Assembly (NCBI RefSeq): GCF_003386665.1
Contig: NZ_QTUB01000001.1
Coordinates: forward strand, 3,534,001-3,598,000
Length of the DNA: 64,000 bases
Source: Xenorhabdus cabanillasii
GTDB taxonomy: Bacteria > Pseudomonadota > Gammaproteobacteria > Enterobacterales > Enterobacteriaceae
Reading direction: 5' to 3'
Every line of letters starts with the position of its first letter. The first letter of the stretch is position 1. Shown piece by piece: positions 54,136 through 64,000 of the stretch. The notes under the pieces were generated by a model, which was not told where the DNA came from, made no database searches, and saw nothing but the letters and a program-made list of their open reading frames with translations. Made by a program: the position numbers and the translations under genes.

Positions 54136-54879
54136 TTACAGCAGAGCTGCAACTTCATCAGAGATTTCACCATTATGGTAAACCTCTTGAACGTCGTCAG
54201 AATCTTCAAGCATATCAATCAGACGAAGCAATTTAGGCGCAGTTTCCGCATCCAGTTCCGCTTTGGTAGATGGGATCATAGAAACTTCAGCAGAATCCGC
54301 CTTGAAACCTGCTGCATCCAGTGCGTCTTTGACATCACCAAAAGTCTCTGGTGTAGTGTAGACGTCGATCGCACCATCATCATAAGTTTCAACATCATCA
54401 GCACCTGCTTCCAAAGCCGCTTCCATTACAGCATCTTCATCCAGACCCGGTGCGTAAGAAATCACGCCCTTTTTGGTGAACAGATAGGCAACAGAGCCGT
54501 CAGTCCCCAGATTACCACCCGTTTTGGTAAATGCGTGACGAACATCAGAAACTGTACGATTACGGTTATCGCTCAGGCATTCGACCATTACAGCAGTACC
54601 ACCCGGGCCATAACCTTCATAAATGATAGTTTCCATATTATCTGACTCGTCGTTACCAACACCACGGGCAATAGCGCGGTTTAAAGTATCACGAGTCATG
54701 TTGTTGGACAGTGCTTTGTCGATTGCAGCACGAAGACGTGGGTTAGAAGCAGGATCACCTCCGCCCAGACGTGCAGCGGTTACCAACTCGCGGATAATTT
54801 TGGTGAAGATTTTACCGCGTTTTGCATCCTGCGCAGCTTTACGATGTTTCGTATTGGCCCACTTACTATGACCTGCCAT
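54136..54879 (-). CDS. yebC: YebC/TACO1-family protein
   Basis: A 247-residue protein (E. coli 246). The start at 54879 ([23 protein letters not shown]) is the conserved N-terminus; the longer frame has no support. Further marks are [54 protein letters not shown] and [15 protein letters not shown]. YebC-type proteins have been described as DNA-binding regulators and more recently as translation factors at proline stretches. It sits between nudB and ruvC as in E. coli. Confidence 0.97.
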   Translation of the reverse strand: MAGHSKWANTKHRKAAQDAKRGKIFTKIIRELVTAARLGGGDPASNPRLRAAIDKALSNNMTRDTLNRAIARGVGNDESDNMETIIYEGYGPGGTAVMVECLSDNRNRTVSDVRHAFTKTGGNLGTDGSVAYLFTKKGVISYAPGLDEDAVMEAALEAGADDVETYDDGAIDVYTTPETFGDVKDALDAAGFKADSAEVSMIPSTKAELDAETAPKLLRLIDMLEDSDDVQEVYHNGEISDEVAALL

Positions 54880-54970
54880 GAAAATATCTCCGATAAAACG
54901 TTTATTACCCTGCACACCCCAATCTGCTTGCTTTGTTCACTGCAAATTGAAATCCATCAGGTTTGATAGA

Positions 54971-55405
54971 CTAAATAACAAATTCTTCAATTGCCTGCCG
55001 ATTGCTCCATGACTTCGTCAACTTAGCAGCCTCTTTCGCTACCAGCCACTGATAAGTCAGGTGCTCCGTCAGCAAAATTTCACACTCCTCAGGTAACGCC
55101 AGCAAAAACCAATGTTCTTTGTTTCGCGTCACACCGGGAGCATATCGATAACGTAAATGTGAAAAAATCTCATAATAAAGACAGCGCTGACAATCTATCA
55201 GCTCAAGATCCGCTCTGGCAATATCAATACCGATCTCTTCCTGTACTTCACGCAACGCTGCCTGATAAGGCTTTTCGTCCTCTTCCAGACTACCGGTAAC
55301 AGATTGCCAGAAATCAGGATCGTCCCGTCTCTGTAACATTAGCACCCTTTTGCTGTTGGCAGCATAAATAACAACCAGTACAGATTCAGGGCGCTTATAA
55401 TTCAT
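54971..55405 (-). CDS. nudB: Dihydroneopterin triphosphate diphosphatase NudB
   Basis: A 144-residue Nudix hydrolase. The Nudix box GSLEEDEKPYQAALREVQEE followed by IGI fits GX5EX7REUXEEXGU at about 38-60. NudB removes diphosphate from dihydroneopterin triphosphate in folate synthesis. It overlaps the aspS stop by one base (TAATG), so it is translationally coupled to aspS. Confidence 0.96.
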   Translation of the reverse strand: MNYKRPESVLVVIYAANSKRVLMLQRRDDPDFWQSVTGSLEEDEKPYQAALREVQEEIGIDIARADLELIDCQRCLYYEIFSHLRYRYAPGVTRNKEHWFLLALPEECEILLTEHLTYQWLVAKEAAKLTKSWSNRQAIEEFVI

Positions 55406-57174
55406 TATTCGCTCTCTTTTTTGGTAACTGAAATGGCTAACTCTTCCAGTGCCGCCGGATTGGCGTAGCTTGGTGCTTCAGTCATCAGACATGCTGCCGC
55501 TGTTGTTTTCGGGAATGCGATAACATCACGGATATTATCAGTATCCGTCAACAACATAACGAGGCGATCCAGACCGAAAGCCAGCCCAGCGTGAGGAGGA
55601 GTACCATATTTCAGTGCATTCAGAAGGAAACCAAATTTTTCCTGCTGTTCTTCTTCGTTGATACCCAGAATGCGGAATACCGCCTGCTGCATGTCATTAC
55701 GATGGATACGGACAGAGCCGCCACCCACTTCGTAACCATTGATAACCATATCATAAGCATTGGCGATGGCAGATTCCGGCTTGTTTTCCAGATCTTCGGC
55801 TGACATATCACGTGGAGAAGTAAACGGATGGTGCATTGCAGCCAGCCCGCCTTCCCCGTCGTCTTCAAACATCGGGAAGTCAACAACCCAAAGTGGTTTC
55901 CAGTTTGTCAGATCAGTCAGATTCAGATCACGGCCTAATTTCAGACGCAGTGCACCCATTGCATCTGTGACTATATTTTTCTGACCTGCACCGAAGAACA
56001 GGATATCGCCATCCTGTGCATTAGTGCGGGACAACAGGGCCTCAACCACTTCTGCGGACAAAAACTTAGCAATCGGGCTTTGGACACCTTCCAGACCTGC
56101 GGCACGATTGTTGACTTTCATCCATGCCAACCCTTTCGCACCATAGATGCCAACAAACTTACCGTATTCGTCAATTTGCTTACGACTCAGTTCAGCACCA
56201 CCCGGTACACAAATTGTTGCCACACGCCCTTTTGGATCGTTTGCAGGTTCTGCGAAAACGGAAAATTCCACTGCTTTGACCAGATCAGCAACATCAACTA
56301 ATTCCAGCGGGTTACGCAGATCTGGTTTATCAGAACCAAAGCGACGCATAGCTTCAGCAAACGTCATGATTGGGAACGTTCCTAAATCGACACCACGGAC
56401 TTCCAGCCATAGCTCACGGATCATTCGTTCCATGATTTCACGAACCTGCTCAGAAGTCATAAATGAGGTTTCGACGTCAATCTGAGTAAATTCAGGCTGA
56501 CGATCTGCACGCAGGTCTTCGTCACGGAAACATTTTACAATCTGATAATAACGGTCAAAACCGGACATCATCAGTAATTGTTTAAACAATTGTGGAGACT
56601 GAGGCAGTGCATAAAATTTGCCTTTATGAACACGGCTTGGTACTAAATAATCCCGCGCGCCTTCCGGTGTTGCTTTAGTCAGCATTGGTGTTTCCACATC
56701 CAGAAAACCCGCATCATCCATAAAACGACGAACAAAACTGGTGATTTTTGCTCGGTTTTTTAAGCGTTGTGACATTTCAGGACGACGCAGATCAAGATAA
56801 CGATATTTCAAGCGCTGTTCTTCACTGTTATTCTGATTGCTGTCCAGTGGCAATGGTTCTGAACGGTTGAAGATTTCAAGGCTTTCAGCGAAAACTTCAA
56901 TTTCCCCTGTCACCATATCTTTATTGATCTGGCTGTCAGGGCGGGCACGTACAGTCCCCGTAATTTGAATACAAAACTCATTACGCAGTTCAGAAGCCTG
57001 AGCAAATGCGTCTTTTTTATCCGGATCAAAGAATACCTGAACGATACCTTCGCGATCTCGCATATCAATAAAAATCAGGCCACCCAAATCACGACGACGG
57101 TTTACCCAACCACAAAGAGTCACTTTTTGGCCTTCATGGGCCCGGCTCAACTGCCCACAATAATTAGTACGCAT
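55405..57174 (-). CDS. aspS: Aspartyl-tRNA synthetase
   Basis: A 589-residue class IIb synthetase. N-terminal OB-fold anticodon domain (about 1-105) with [20 protein letters not shown]; catalytic motif 2 [18 protein letters not shown] at about 217-234; the bacterial GAD insertion (about 290-415); motif 3 [13 protein letters not shown] at about 530-542. It charges tRNA-Asp. First gene of the aspS-nudB-yebC-ruvC block, as in E. coli; the promoter lies in the 263 bases shared with the divergent yecN. Confidence 0.98.
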   Translation of the reverse strand: MRTNYCGQLSRAHEGQKVTLCGWVNRRRDLGGLIFIDMRDREGIVQVFFDPDKKDAFAQASELRNEFCIQITGTVRARPDSQINKDMVTGEIEVFAESLEIFNRSEPLPLDSNQNNSEEQRLKYRYLDLRRPEMSQRLKNRAKITSFVRRFMDDAGFLDVETPMLTKATPEGARDYLVPSRVHKGKFYALPQSPQLFKQLLMMSGFDRYYQIVKCFRDEDLRADRQPEFTQIDVETSFMTSEQVREIMERMIRELWLEVRGVDLGTFPIMTFAEAMRRFGSDKPDLRNPLELVDVADLVKAVEFSVFAEPANDPKGRVATICVPGGAELSRKQIDEYGKFVGIYGAKGLAWMKVNNRAAGLEGVQSPIAKFLSAEVVEALLSRTNAQDGDILFFGAGQKNIVTDAMGALRLKLGRDLNLTDLTNWKPLWVVDFPMFEDDGEGGLAAMHHPFTSPRDMSAEDLENKPESAIANAYDMVINGYEVGGGSVRIHRNDMQQAVFRILGINEEEQQEKFGFLLNALKYGTPPHAGLAFGLDRLVMLLTDTDNIRDVIAFPKTTAAACLMTEAPSYANPAALEELAISVTKKESE

Positions 57175-57437
57175 ACAATATCCTTTTACTCAGCTCGTTA
57201 TGCATTCTGCTGCGGAAATTTTGGCATTGTTCTTTTAGGAAGAATTGTCAAAAAAGAGGCCATTATACTGGAAATTCTATCCAGAGATAAGGCTATAACA
57301 CGGTTCCAGCCAAGACAATTTTTTCTATCGGATAAATCAGATAGAATTTATGATTAAGTATCATGATTTATAGCGACAGTTTTACTTTTGAGGTTTATCA
57401 TCAGTTAGCCGTTTTTGGTTAGGCAATGGAGTTATAA

Positions 57438-57836
57438 ATGATTAGCTCACTTTATATCGTATTGGGCGCACTATTGGTAATTAAACTGTCTTTTGATGTG
57501 ATTAAGTTAAGAACACAGTATCGGGTTACATATGGTGATGGTGGTTTTTACGAATTACAGACAGCCATTCGCATTCACGGTAACGCTGTTGAATATATCC
57601 CTATTTCTCTACTCTTATTATTGATAATGGAGATGAATGGCGCTGCCGTATGGATGCTGCATATTTGTGGCATATTGTTACTTGCAGGCAGGCTATTACA
57701 CTACTATGGCCTGCACCATCGTGAGTTACGTTGGCGGCGAATGGGCATGATTGCAACATTTATGTCAATGATAATAATGATTGTGGCTAACATATACTAT
57801 TTGCCCTGGGAACAGATATTTTCTCCCTATTCGTAA
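57438..57836 (+). CDS. yecN: YecN, MAPEG-family inner membrane protein
   Basis: A 132-residue protein with four membrane segments. MAPEG signatures include LRTQYRVTYGDGGFYELQTAIRIHGNAVEYIP (about 25-56) and GILLLAGRLLHYYGLHHRELRWRRMG. E. coli YecN, next to cmoA, is the orthologue; the enzymatic role is unknown. The ATG has GGAG 9 bases upstream, and a strong terminator follows. Confidence 0.94.
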   Translation: MISSLYIVLGALLVIKLSFDVIKLRTQYRVTYGDGGFYELQTAIRIHGNAVEYIPISLLLLLIMEMNGAAVWMLHICGILLLAGRLLHYYGLHHRELRWRRMGMIATFMSMIIMIVANIYYLPWEQIFSPYS

Positions 57837-57867
57837 CCTCTGTTTAACTAATAAATAGTTAACTGAC

Positions 57868-57906
57868 AAAGATGCCAATTATTGATTTGAATTGGCATCT
57901 TTATTA
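57868..57906 (+). terminator. Terminator of yecN
   Basis: AAAGATGCCAAT (57868-57879) and ATTGGCATCTTT (57891-57902) form a 12-bp perfect stem with T-rich continuation (ATTA). Confidence 0.82.
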
Positions 57907-57963
57907 GCTGCCTAAAAAGTTCTGTTGGATTAGCTCTTTCTGCCTTTTCTTGCATTCTGTTAG

Positions 57964-58757
<794 letters not shown>

Positions 58758-58758
<1 letters not shown>

Positions 58759-59729
58759 TGATCGATTTCGGTAACTTTTATCAGCTAATTGCTAAAAACC
58801 ATCTGAGCCATTGGCTAAATGATCTGCCCGCCCAATTAAATGACTGGCAGAAAACATCATTGCATGGTCAGTTTAGTTCGTGGATAAAAATTCTGGAAAA
58901 TTTGCCAGTTATCACACCCACTCATGTTGATCTGAAAAATGGGGTTATTACTACACATGAACCCGATCTATCAGAAGGGGAAAAAACACGTATCCACAAT
59001 ATCCTGAAACTTCTGATGCCATGGCGTAAAGGGCCTTTTTCATTTTACGGTATTGAAATTAATACCGAATGGCGTTCTGACTGGAAATGGGATCGTGTTC
59101 TGCCTCATATTTCTTCTTTAGAAGGCAAAACTGTACTTGATGTCGGTTGTGGTAGTGGTTACCACATGTGGCGCATGGTAGGTGAAGGCGCTGAATTAGT
59201 GGCAGGTATCGATCCTACCCAACTTTTCCTCTGCCAATTTGAAGCCGTCAGAAAACTATTGGGCAATGACCAACGTGCTCATCTTCTCCCACTGGGTATT
59301 GAGCAATTACCTGAGCTGAAAGCTTTCGATACCGTATTCTCTATGGGAGTACTTTACCATCGCCGCTCTCCCCTTGATCATCTGTGGCAGCTAAAAAATC
59401 AACTGGTTTCAGGTGGTGAACTGGTGCTGGAAAGTTTGGTGATCGAAGGTGACGAAAACCACTGCCTCATTCCGGGTGAACGTTATGCGCAAATGCGAAA
59501 TGTTTACTTTATTCCTTCAGCTAACATGTTGAAAACATGGTTGGAAAAATGTGGTTTTGTCGATGTCAGAATTGTTGATCATGCCATTACAACAACCGAT
59601 GAACAACGCCGGACAGAGTGGATGAAAACAGAATCTTTGGCTGATTTCCTTGATCCATCAGATCAAAGTAAAACAATAGAAGGGTATCCAGCGCCACTGC
59701 GTGCTGTTCTCATTGCCCGCAAACCTTAA
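58758..59729 (+). CDS. cmoB: tRNA U34 carboxymethyltransferase CmoB
   Basis: A 323-residue protein. [32 protein letters not shown] at about 110-141 contains the SAM-site glycine motif, followed by [19 protein letters not shown] and the C-terminal [16 protein letters not shown] segment. It transfers the carboxymethyl group from carboxy-SAM to 5-hydroxyuridine 34 in tRNA. Coupled to cmoA through a TAATG overlap. A hairpin (59760-59789) follows. Confidence 0.97.
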
Positions 59730-59759
59730 TCCTGCAAAAAATATAAATAACATATTGAT

Positions 59760-59789
59760 GTGTGAATTGCCCGTTATGGCAGTTCACAC
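59760..59789 (+). terminator. Stem-loop after cmoB
   Basis: GTGTGAATTGCC (59760-59771) and GGCAGTTCACAC (59778-59789) pair with one wobble position. It separates cmoB from the convergent cutC. Confidence 0.7.
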
Positions 59790-59869
59790 CCTCAATACTC
59801 AGATGCTACTAGTTGTTCAGATAATACTAATATTTAGATACTATTTCAGTAAAGCCAATCATAGCTAGA

Positions 59870-60616
59870 CTAGCGATCGATCAAACTCATCACACCCTTC
59901 ATGGATTCCACTAATTCAGGATCGACACTGTAATGAGAATATTCCCCTATTTCACTATTTTCGGAACTCATACTCACCCCCGCCTTACGGTAATTCATCT
60001 TAGAAGATACAATCTTGCCTGCTGAGCTATGAACCTCTGTCACACCAATCTCTAAAAACTTACTGATATTACTGGCCCGGACACCCGCTCCCGGCATAAT
60101 GCTTGGCCCACGACTCGCTTGTGACAGCTCTTTTAACAAATGTAAACCCAGTTCAGCACTATTTTGCTGGCCAGACGTCAAGATACGCTTTACGCCAAGA
60201 TCGGTAAGTTTTTCCAATGCGTTGAGAGGGTCACAGCACATATCAAAAGCACGGTGAAACGTGACAGCCATATTCCCTGCCAATGCCATTAGTTGCCTCA
60301 TACGCAACATGTCAACCTTCCCTTCTTCGTCTAAAACACCGAAGGAAACGCCGGGAAACCCCATATCACGAATAAGGGAAACATCATTTTTCATGGCCTC
60401 AAAATCAAGTTTATCGTAACAAAAATCTCCACCTCTGGGCCGGACAATTGGATGTACAGGAATAGATAAGCATTGTAACGACTGTTGTAATGCGCCTGCG
60501 CTGGGTGTTAAGCCACCTTCTAACGGGCCTGCACTCAACTCAATTCGATCGGCCCCTGCTTCTTGTGCAACCAGAGCACAACTTATGCTATAACAGCAAA
60601 TTTCTAGCTTTAACAT
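59870..60616 (-). CDS. cutC: CutC family protein
   Basis: A 248-residue TIM-barrel protein. The start at 60616 gives [29 protein letters not shown], as in the conserved family N-terminus; a further ATG 21 bases upstream is not needed. Later marks are [64 protein letters not shown] and [12 protein letters not shown]. CutC is linked to copper handling in bacteria, though its function is disputed and the enzyme reaction is unknown. In E. coli it sits close to cmoB as here. Confidence 0.95.
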   Translation of the reverse strand: MLKLEICCYSISCALVAQEAGADRIELSAGPLEGGLTPSAGALQQSLQCLSIPVHPIVRPRGGDFCYDKLDFEAMKNDVSLIRDMGFPGVSFGVLDEEGKVDMLRMRQLMALAGNMAVTFHRAFDMCCDPLNALEKLTDLGVKRILTSGQQNSAELGLHLLKELSQASRGPSIMPGAGVRASNISKFLEIGVTEVHSSAGKIVSSKMNYRKAGVSMSSENSEIGEYSHYSVDPELVESMKGVMSLIDR

Positions 60617-61100
60617 TAAAAGCCCCTTGAATATCAATCCGCCAACACGTCATAAATAGATTCGAAATATTTCATTACCGAACTTATTAACTATGACAAC
60701 TATATTTTTAAAATGGCATGTCAGAAATCACAAGATCAGAGTTTTTTACTGAAATAACACAATAAAAAAGTCACTTTTGCCAAGCACTCCGCATTTCTGT
60801 CAATGCTTCTTGATAGAAAGCGAATAATACTTGATCGAGATTACATTCTCATTTAAGGACAGTTTCTAAGTTATTTATCCTGGCAAAGGTCTATAACATA
60901 TTCACCTTGACTACCTCGACGAAGAATCCACCGAAAGAGAGCCGAAAAACAAAAAGTAACCCTGCCAGCACGGGCTGACAGTAGCATGCGGGGTGTTGAA
61001 TATGGTATAAACCCCGTTATTTTTTCATAACCACCCACACGCTTGAAAATGCTGCATTATAAAAATGTGTGATTTTCAGCGCGTAACTTAAGGTAACACT
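60617..61100. other. cutC-argS divergent region with a plus-strand terminator
   Basis: About 485 bases with no recognised gene. The first part (60617-60780) carries the cutC promoter. From 60840 to 60985 the sequence becomes less AT-rich, and a terminator follows at 60989-61026, giving room for a small plus-strand RNA or an argS leader. The argS ribosome site AAGGT lies 7 bases before its GTG. Confidence 0.5.
60989..61026 (+). terminator. Intrinsic terminator 75 bases upstream of argS
   Basis: CGGGGT (60989-60994) pairs with ACCCCG (61011-61016) across a 16-base loop, followed by TTATTTTTTC. On the plus strand no known gene precedes it, so it ends either a small RNA or a regulated argS leader. 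Confidence 0.72.
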
Positions 61101-62831
61101 GTGAATATACAGGCTATTCTTTCAGAAAAAATCAGTAGTGCGCTGATTGCAGCTGGTGCTCCAGCCGATAGTGAGGCTCACGTTCGTCAATCTGCAAAAG
61201 CACAATTTGGTGACTATCAGGCAAATGGTGTCATGGCGGCAGCTAAAAAAGTAGGTATGCCCCCCCGACAACTGGCAGAAAAAGTCGTCAATTTGCTGGA
61301 TCTGCAAGGAATTGCCAGCAAAGTCGAAATCGCTGGCCCCGGTTTTATCAACATTTTTCTTGATAAAGAGTGGGTTGCCACAAATACAGAAAACGCGCTG
61401 AAAGCTGAAAAACTGGGTATTTCTCCTGTAGAGCCACAAACTATCGTTATCGATTATTCTGCTCCTAATGTTGCTAAGCAGATGCACATTGGTCATATCC
61501 GCTCTACTATCATTGGTGATGCCGCCGCACGTACTCTTGAATTTCTCGGCCATAAAGTTATTCGCGCCAACCATCTTGGTGATTGGGGAACCCAATTCGG
61601 GATGCTCATCGCTTACCTGGAGAAAATGCAGAATGAAAATGCCAGCGATATGGCACTGGCTGATCTGGAAGAGTTCTATCGCGCCGCCAAGAAAAACTAC
61701 GACGAAGATGAAGAATTTGCCGTTCGTGCCCGTAACTATGTAGTAAAACTGCAAGGCGGTGACGAAGATTGTCGTAACATGTGGCGTAAATTGGTTGAGA
61801 TAACCATGTCACAAAATCAGGCAACCTATAATCGTCTGAATGTCACTCTGACAGAAAAAGATGTTATGGGTGAAAGCCTGTATAACGATATGCTGCCGGG
61901 GATCGTTGCTGATCTGAAACAACGTGGTATTGCTGTTGAAAGTGATGGTGCGACTGTGGTTTACCTTGATGAATTCAAGAATAAAGAAGGTGAACCAATG
62001 GGCGTTATCATCCAGAAGAAAGATGGTGGTTATCTTTACACCACTACAGATATTGCCTGTGCCAAATATCGCCATGAAGTGCTGAATGCTGATCGGGTTC
62101 TCTACTATATTGATTCACGCCAGCATCAACATCTGATGCAAGCCTGGACAATTGTGCGTAAAGCTGGCTACATCCCTGAGTCCATGTCACTGGAACACCA
62201 TATGTTCGGCATGATGCTGGGTAAAGATGGAAAACCATTCAAAACTCGTGCAGGTGGTACAGTGAAATTGTCTGATTTACTGGATGAAGCCATTGAACGT
62301 GCGGATGTGCTTATCCGTGAGAAAAATCCGGATATGCCGGAAGATGAATTGAAAAAAGTTGTCGAAGCAGTAGGCATTGGCGCAGTGAAATATGCCGATC
62401 TGTCCAAAAGTCGTACCACAGACTATGTATTTGACTGGGATAATATGCTGGCCTTTGATGGCAACACCGCGCCTTATATGCAGTATGCATATACCCGCGT
62501 CTCTTCTATCTTCAAACGCGCTGAAATCGATGAAAGCAGCCTGACATTACCAGTCGTTCTGAACGAAGAGCGTGAACAAGCACTGGCTACCCGTCTGTTA
62601 CAGTTTGAAGAAACCATCACTACGGTAGCCCGTGAAGGGACACCTCATGTGATGTGTGCTTATCTGTATGACCTGGCAGGCCTGTTCTCCGGTTTCTATG
62701 AACATTGCCCAATCCTGAACGCTGAAAGTGAAGCATTGCGCCAAAGCCGCCTGAAATTGGCGCTGTTGACAGCGAAGACCTTGAAACAAGGTCTCGATAC
62801 TTTAGGTATCCAGACCGTAGAACGGATGTAA
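61101..62831 (+). CDS. argS: Arginyl-tRNA synthetase
   Basis: A 576-residue class Ia synthetase, close to E. coli (577). N-terminal Add-1 domain (1-110) with [23 protein letters not shown] signature [20 protein letters not shown] at about 119-138; the degenerate KMSKS region [21 protein letters not shown], as usual for ArgS; C-terminal DALR anticodon domain ending [12 protein letters not shown]. It charges tRNA-Arg. The start is GTG at 61101, matched to the E. coli N-terminus. A terminator lies in its leader and a strong one after it. Confidence 0.98.
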   Translation: MNIQAILSEKISSALIAAGAPADSEAHVRQSAKAQFGDYQANGVMAAAKKVGMPPRQLAEKVVNLLDLQGIASKVEIAGPGFINIFLDKEWVATNTENALKAEKLGISPVEPQTIVIDYSAPNVAKQMHIGHIRSTIIGDAAARTLEFLGHKVIRANHLGDWGTQFGMLIAYLEKMQNENASDMALADLEEFYRAAKKNYDEDEEFAVRARNYVVKLQGGDEDCRNMWRKLVEITMSQNQATYNRLNVTLTEKDVMGESLYNDMLPGIVADLKQRGIAVESDGATVVYLDEFKNKEGEPMGVIIQKKDGGYLYTTTDIACAKYRHEVLNADRVLYYIDSRQHQHLMQAWTIVRKAGYIPESMSLEHHMFGMMLGKDGKPFKTRAGGTVKLSDLLDEAIERADVLIREKNPDMPEDELKKVVEAVGIGAVKYADLSKSRTTDYVFDWDNMLAFDGNTAPYMQYAYTRVSSIFKRAEIDESSLTLPVVLNEEREQALATRLLQFEETITTVAREGTPHVMCAYLYDLAGLFSGFYEHCPILNAESEALRQSRLKLALLTAKTLKQGLDTLGIQTVERM

Positions 62832-62843
62832 CCACACCTTATA

Positions 62844-62880
62844 AAAACGGGCGTAAAAATCATTTTACGCCCGTTTTTTT
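62844..62880. terminator. Bidirectional terminator between argS and murJ
   Basis: AAAACGGGCGTAAAA (62844-62858) and TTTTACGCCCGTTTT (62863-62877) form a 15-bp perfect stem with a 4-base loop and T-tracts on both sides. Confidence 0.92.
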
Positions 62881-62897
62881 CTGGCAATGTCAGATAA

Positions 62898-64000
62898 TCA
62901 CTGCAATCCCTGCTGGGCAAAATCCTTTAATCGGAACCCCATCAAAGCTAATGCAGCAAAATAGCTACCAGCTCCAGCAACGACAACTCCCATCAATCGC
63001 AACAGGCGCAATGCCATATTGCCTTGCTCCCAGGCAGGCATAATCCACAACATTGCCAGTAATACCCCCACCATCACCGCAATCGCCATTAACAGCTTAA
63101 GCAAAAATACACCCCATCCTGCTAATGGTTTAAATATTTCACGCTTACGCAATTGCCAGTAGAGCATAGCTGCATTAAAACAAGCTGCTAAACCAATGGA
63201 AAGTGCTAACCCCGCATGTCTCAGTGGACCGATAAAGGCAAGGTTCATTAGCTGAGTCAGAATCAAGGTAGCAATCGCAATCTTGACCGGCGTTTTAATA
63301 TCCTGACGAGAATAAAAACCAGGGGCCAAAACTTTAACCACAATCAACCCCATTAACCCGAAGCAATAGGCAATCAGTGCCCGTTGCGTCATTTCTGCAT
63401 CAAACGCGGAAAAATTACCATACTGAAAAAGTGAAACTGTCAAAGGTTCTGCCAAAATGCCCAACGCTACCGCGCAAGGAAGTGCTAAAAGAAAACAGAG
63501 ACGTAATCCCCAGTCCATTAATTTTCGATACTCTTCATGGTTTCCACTGGAAAAACTTTTCGCCAGAGAAGGCAATAAAATTGTTCCCAATGCCACACCT
63601 AACACTCCAGAAGGTAATTCCATTAAACGATCAGCGTAATACATCCATGAAACAGAGCCTGAAACCAGAAACGAGGCAAAAATCGTATTGATGATCAGCG
63701 AAATCTGGCTGACTGATACCCCCAGAATGGCAGGCCCCATCTGACGGATAACCCGCCATACACTACTGTCGCGGAAAGAAACACGCGGCAATACTAACAT
63801 ACCTATTTTTTTCAGATGAGGAAGTTGGTATGCCAGCTGCAAAATGCCACCAGCAATAACAGCCCACCCCAAAGCCATTACTGGTGGATTACAATAAGGT
63901 GCCACAAACAGTGAAAAGACAATCATGCTGACATTCAGCAAAGTTGGTGCAAAAGCGGGAACAGAAAAACGATTCCAGGTATTGAGGATTGCCCCTGCCA
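62898..64000 (-). CDS. murJ: Lipid II flippase MurJ (C-terminal part, cut by window edge)
   Basis: The frame runs through the right edge without a start: the codons before the apparent TTG at 63941 continue the protein ([19 protein letters not shown]), matching E. coli MurJ. The visible 366 residues hold many membrane helices and the signatures [61 protein letters not shown] and [19 protein letters not shown]. MurJ flips lipid II to the periplasm for cell-wall synthesis. About 150 N-terminal residues are missing from the window. argS and murJ are convergent neighbours. Confidence 0.97.
   Translation of the reverse strand, partial: AGAILNTWNRFSVPAFAPTLLNVSMIVFSLFVAPYCNPPVMALGWAVIAGGILQLAYQLPHLKKIGMLVLPRVSFRDSSVWRVIRQMGPAILGVSVSQISLIINTIFASFLVSGSVSWMYYADRLMELPSGVLGVALGTILLPSLAKSFSSGNHEEYRKLMDWGLRLCFLLALPCAVALGILAEPLTVSLFQYGNFSAFDAEMTQRALIAYCFGLMGLIVVKVLAPGFYSRQDIKTPVKIAIATLILTQLMNLAFIGPLRHAGLALSIGLAACFNAAMLYWQLRKREIFKPLAGWGVFLLKLLMAIAVMVGVLLAMLWIMPAWEQGNMALRLLRLMGVVVAGAGSYFAALALMGFRLKDFAQQGLQ

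Noticed and set aside
54175..54645. 156-codon frame antisense to yebC
   Set aside because: Mirror of a highly conserved gene; composition follows the sense codons.
61122..61754. 210-codon frame antisense to argS
   Set aside because: Shadow frame opposite a full-length synthetase, with no ribosome site or recognisable family.

Overview
The window reads as a chromosomal segment of an AT-rich enterobacterium of the Morganellaceae, most likely Xenorhabdus or Photorhabdus. This is inferred from close protein similarity to E. coli housekeeping genes, low GC, long AT-rich intergenic gaps, and a LecA/PllA-type lectin gene of the kind known in Photorhabdus. No rRNA, tRNA, CRISPR array, complete insertion sequence or complete prophage was seen.

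Layout. The left edge (1-600) is mobile-element debris: the C-terminus of a RhuM-type protein and a short integrase N-terminal remnant. Then come ydgH and ydgI, followed by a four-gene chaperone-usher fimbrial operon (4.5-9.5 kb) bracketed by a 16-bp direct repeat. The next block is hrpA, azoR and the ydbH/ynbE/ydbL envelope lipid-transport genes, whose operon is interrupted by a GXWXG/DUF4334 gene and a threonyl-tRNA synthetase fragment. ldhA-hslJ, a small GhoS-like gene, ycgN-ycgM-lytic transglycosylase-ycgL and minCDE follow. From 26 to 36 kb: rnd, fadD, an AT-rich MFS transporter, slp-like lipoprotein, tsaB, yoaA, the lectin gene, yoaB and mdtJI.

An unrecognised two-gene module, one gene strikingly AT-rich, sits at 37.3-39.3 kb. 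From 39.7 kb the conserved core resumes: zwf/hexR-pykA with a HexR-like operator, a cupin-XRE regulator divergent from azlCD, lpxM (frameshifted in a run of eight T), mepM, znuA/znuCB around a Zur-like palindrome, a BOF-domain protein, ruvBA/ruvC with a LexA box, yebC, nudB, aspS, yecN, cmoAB, cutC, argS and the 3' part of murJ at the right edge.

Most genes are housekeeping functions: central carbon flow, cell division placement, recombination repair, tRNA charging and modification, zinc uptake, and envelope building. The accessory interest lies in the islets wedged into conserved gene neighbourhoods: fimbriae, DUF4334 plus thrS remnant, MFS pump, lectin plus gene remnant, the unknown two-gene module and the azlCD cassette. 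The lpxM homopolymer frameshift and several promoter-proximal terminators that could be attenuators also stand out.
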